Shown piece after piece: positions 61,253-64,000 of a DNA stretch of 64,000 nucleotides (its first letter is position 1; each line of letters starts with the position of its first letter). The stretch is taken from the NCBI GenBank assembly GCA_033060915.1, contig CM065394.1, forward strand, positions 32,731,001 to 32,795,000, in the 5' to 3' direction. Under the pieces are notes generated by a model, which saw only the letters and a program-made list of their open reading frames with translations, made no database searches and was not told the DNA's origin. Source of the DNA: Euryodendron excelsum. Lineage: Eukaryota > Streptophyta > Magnoliopsida > Ericales > Pentaphylacaceae. A program made the translations under genes and the position numbers.

Positions 61253-62735
61253 TGTTAACTCTATGCTTTGATTTTTATGGTAACAAACCATTATGTTGTT
61301 TTTCTGACGAATTTACTTTATGTGCAGAAAGTATTTATTAATTTGATTCATAATTTACTTTAGAATGATTATAATGGAGGATGTGATTAGAAGATGGTTT
61401 TGAAAGCTTGATGAATGAGTTTGAATGAATTAGATGGTTGTTTGATCAATCTTGCAAGAAGCTGAAGGTACTCTAAGTGATTAACAATCATTGAAGGAAG
61501 AAGACAAGCTTTGAAGGCATGTGATGGTGGATTGAAGAACTTGACGATGGATAGAAGATACTTACAATGAATTTATTGAATCAACTTCATCTCGAAAAGA
61601 TTGAAGTTGCTCTACTTGTTCAAATTTATTTAAAGAAGGAGTTTTGAAGACTTAATGATTTAAAGGCCTTAGTGAATCAATTGAAGTAGCTACTCAAGTG
61701 ATTAAAGCCATTTTTATCGAAAAATAGAGGTGCTGACACCTCTTGTAGGAGCTGACACCTTCTGGACATATGATCTTGAAGAACTAAACTTAAAAGTAGC
61801 AAGTGTCGACACCCTATACGAGAGTCGACACTTATGGTTCTAGAGAGCTTGGATCAGAAAAATAAAACAGCAAGTGATACCCTATATGAGAGTCGACACC
61901 TATGGTTCTAGAGAGCTCGGATCAGAAAAATGCAGCAGCAAATGTCAACACCCTATATAAGAGTTGACACCTATGGTTCCAGAGAGCTCGGGCAAGAAAA
62001 CTGAAGCAACAAGTGTCGACACCCAATATGAGAATTGACACCTGAAGGAAATTCGGGCAGTAACGGTAATATTTTTAAACATTCTGCAATACTTATTTCA
62101 CATTAAATGATCTCCCAGTTACCTCCAACATTTAGATATGATACAAGACTATAAATACAAAGTCTCTAAAGTATTTAAGAAGGTAGATACAAGATCATAA
62201 AGGCTATACATCAGATTTGCCAACATTCTATATTCTTCCATTCCTCTGCTGTGAGGTTATTGATTGAATTGTAACTAATACATTTACTTCTTGAGAGTGT
62301 ATCCATTGTATTAAACTCATTCTTTATTGTTGGGTTGGGTTATAACCTATAAGTTTTGAGTAGTTTTGGACAAAAACACTTGGAAATTAAAAGTTTGAAG
62401 TAAACTCTTGTAAAAGTGAGCTGACACTTACAGAAATAGCAATTGTGTAAAAGATAGTCTTTGCACAGTGGAGGATTCTCTCAAAGGAATCGAGGAAGAG
62501 AGGACGTAAGTAAAGGACCACTGAACCTCTTTAAAAATACCGGTGTCTTTCTTACTTTATTTTACTCATTGCACTGCTTTATTTTGATTGCATCATCATA
62601 ATATCTTGCTTGCTTTCTTACATTGCATTAGTTTACTATTCCATTGATTTTATATAATCTGCATATTAGTTTAAATTGTCTATATTTTTATAAAACCCAA
62701 TTTACCCCCTCTTGGGTTAATTCCTCGGGCCAATA
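61253..62735. mobile_element. solo LTR (1483 bp) nested in the gypsy integrase
   Basis: GATCT at 61248-61252 and GATCT at 62736-62740 flank an insertion that splits the integrase exactly between GSHVGRRS and the LAH...GYWW motif. It begins TGTTAACTC, has a TATAAATA at 62150-62157, and near its end carries ACCCAATTTACCCCCTCTTGGGTT, a phrase typical of copia-type LTR ends. The terminal bases read ATA instead of the usual CA. No internal coding region is present, so this is a solo LTR left by recombination. The 5-bp duplication supports this strongly; the superfamily is inferred. Confidence 0.8.
61801..62060. repeat. 70-bp tandem repeats in the solo LTR
   Basis: About 3.5 units start at 61801, 61872, 61941 and 62011. 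Each has (A)AGTGTCGACACCC, AGAGTCGACACCTATGG and TTCTAGAGAGCTCGG(A)TCAGAAAA. The GTCGAC/GACACC motif also occurs twice just upstream (61728-61760) in weaker form. Confidence 0.9.
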
Positions 62736-62740
62736 GATCT

Positions 62741-63692
62741 CTCGCCCATTGAGCTATTTCATAGGGCTATTGGTGGCTCTATATGCAGAAAGACACCGCC
62801 CAGTATGTTATGAAATGTGAAAAGTGCTGGAAGTTTTCGCTAATAATTCACCAGCCTGCCGAGGACCTCACAATTATTTCTAGCCCCTGGCGTTTTGCAC
62901 AATGGGGGTTGGACATAGTCGGACTGCTGTCCAGAGCTCTAGGGAATAAGAGATTTCTCATAGTGGCAACTGATTACTTCACCAAGTGGGTGGAAGTAGA
63001 ACCCTTATTGGCTATCAGAGAAGTTGATGTTAAGAGGTTTGCATGGAGAAGCATCATTACAAGATTCGGGATACCCGTGCAATGGTTTCAAACAACGACA
63101 CTCAGTTTGACAATAACATGTTCAGAGAATTCTGCAATGGGTTTGGGATAAAAAAATACTATTCGATGTCGGCCTATTCACAGTGCAACGGGTAAGTCGA
63201 GATATCAAACAAGACCATGTTAAATAGAATAAAAAGAGGTTGAAAAAAGCCAAGGGAAGATAGGTAGAAGAGCTATCTAGTGTCTTATGGTCTTATAAAA
63301 CTACTTCAAGGAGATCTATTGGAGAAACCCCTTTCTCAATGGTATACGAGATGGAGGCAGTAATACCCATGGAGGCCACAACCATTAAATCAGCAGCATT
63401 TAACACCAGCCTCAATGACCAGACTTTGGTGAATGACCTCGACCTTACCGAAGAAAAGAGAGAAGTTGCCCTACTCAAACTTACTGGATATCATCAGCAG
63501 CTTAGTCGAGCCTACAACAAGCGAGTCAACCAAGAACTTTCGTTCCCGCTGACTTAGTGTTAAGGAAAGTATTGGGGGCAACTAAGAATGCAGTAGAGGG
63601 GAAACTCGGCCAAAATTGGGAAGGTTCTTATAGATTTGCGTCCCAGGTCGGCGTGGGGGCATACTGGTTGGAAACTATCGAAGAAAGGTGAT
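62741..63692 (+). pseudogene. gypsy integrase, C-terminal part
   Basis: After the solo LTR the integrase resumes with GYWW, then CEKCW (zinc-binding cysteines), WGLDIVG (first catalytic Asp) and FLIVATDYFTKWVEVEPL. A frameshift near 63085 moves the second Asp block (NNDTQFDNN) to another frame, followed by GIKKYYSMSAYSQCNG. The C-terminal part reads GKLGQNWEGSY...GAYWLETIEER. Stops are present throughout. Confidence 0.88.
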
Positions 63693-63894
63693 GACTACTT
63701 TGACCTTAGAACACCAATAATCTTAGAAAGTTTTACTAGTAGGAGTCTTTTTATTCCCAAAGTATGTAATCACCTACAACGATACTTTGTTTTTTTTCAT
63801 CAAAAGTTGCACATTATCAACAAAATTGGGTGTTATTCGGCAAATCTACATATCTAATGCCATTCCAGAAAGCAAGCACCAAAGAAAAACAAAT

Positions 63895-64000
63895 ATCAAG
63901 TGTAAAAAATTTATCCTGCCCAAGTTAGGCAGATTGGCCAATGAAGACCACAAAAATCAAGTGTAAAAACTTGATAATATCCAAGTTAGGCAGGTCAGCC
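63895..64000. repeat. start of a 61-bp tandem array at the right edge
   Basis: ATCAAGTGTAAAAA and CCAAGTTAGGCAG recur at a 61-bp spacing in the last 106 bases. The array probably continues beyond the window. Confidence 0.8.

Larger units (their letters stand above)
55989..64000 (+). mobile_element. Tat-lineage Ty3/gypsy LTR retrotransposon, degenerate
   Basis: The order LTR, gag, protease, reverse transcriptase, RNase H, integrase is that of Ty3/gypsy. A second, archaeal-type RNase H (WKLFVDKASN, YSDSQLGVNQI) and the DMPGIDPDV/VDFTNLNKACPKDPFPLP motifs place it in the Tat group. Every coding part contains stops or frameshifts, so it is dead. The element continues past the right edge, where a 61-bp tandem repeat begins as in the region between integrase and 3' LTR of such elements. 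A solo LTR of another element is inserted at 61253-62735. Confidence 0.9.

Noticed and set aside
61801..62060. CRISPR-like array of 70-bp units
   Set aside because: The sequence is a plant retroelement LTR; units are contiguous without unique spacers, and the host is eukaryotic.

Overview
The window is nuclear DNA of a flowering plant, most likely a woody eudicot. Evidence: AT-rich spacers, genes with short exons and GT..AG introns, (GA)n and (TA)n microsatellites, an autonomous-type Helitron with its plant-specific RPA-like companion gene, a Tat-type Ty3/gypsy element, and a hairpin resembling the eudicot MIR477 family. I cannot name the species.

Left part (1-9500): the 5' half of a minus-strand SNF4-like (AKIN beta-gamma) gene runs off the left edge. 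Its 3.8 kb second intron holds a hAT-like MITE and a tRNA-derived SINE. After a 3.6 kb spacer comes a small plus-strand four-exon gene for a one-membrane-segment protein. It is intact except for one in-frame TAG. A 17.2 kb Helitron (9507-26722) begins 57 bp after its stop codon. The Helitron carries a decayed Rep/PIF1-helicase gene, a decayed RPA1-like gene and several internal duplications, and ends with a 3' hairpin and CTAG. A small MITE with a 9-bp target duplication lies just beyond it.

Middle part (27000-52650): a long gene-poor stretch contains a convincing microRNA hairpin (29888-29977) with a TATA box 80 bp upstream. Then come an intact calnexin gene (plus, six exons, 541 aa) with a perfect ER-stress element upstream, and, convergent to it, an intact 16-coding-exon TUDOR-SN nuclease gene (minus, 988 aa). 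The 3p arm of the microRNA hairpin is complementary over 17 consecutive bases to calnexin exon 3 at the exon 3/4 junction, which is a testable regulatory link.

Right part (52650-64000): an AT-rich spacer with MITE-like repeats, followed by a Tat-lineage Ty3/gypsy retrotransposon (5' LTR, gag, protease, RT, RNase H, integrase) full of stops and frameshifts. A 1.48 kb solo LTR of another element, flanked by a 5-bp duplication, sits in the integrase zinc-finger region. The element runs off the right edge.

The housekeeping genes (SNF4-like, calnexin, TUDOR-SN) are not an operon. Calnexin and TUDOR-SN are both linked to ER or stress biology, but their adjacency is probably incidental.
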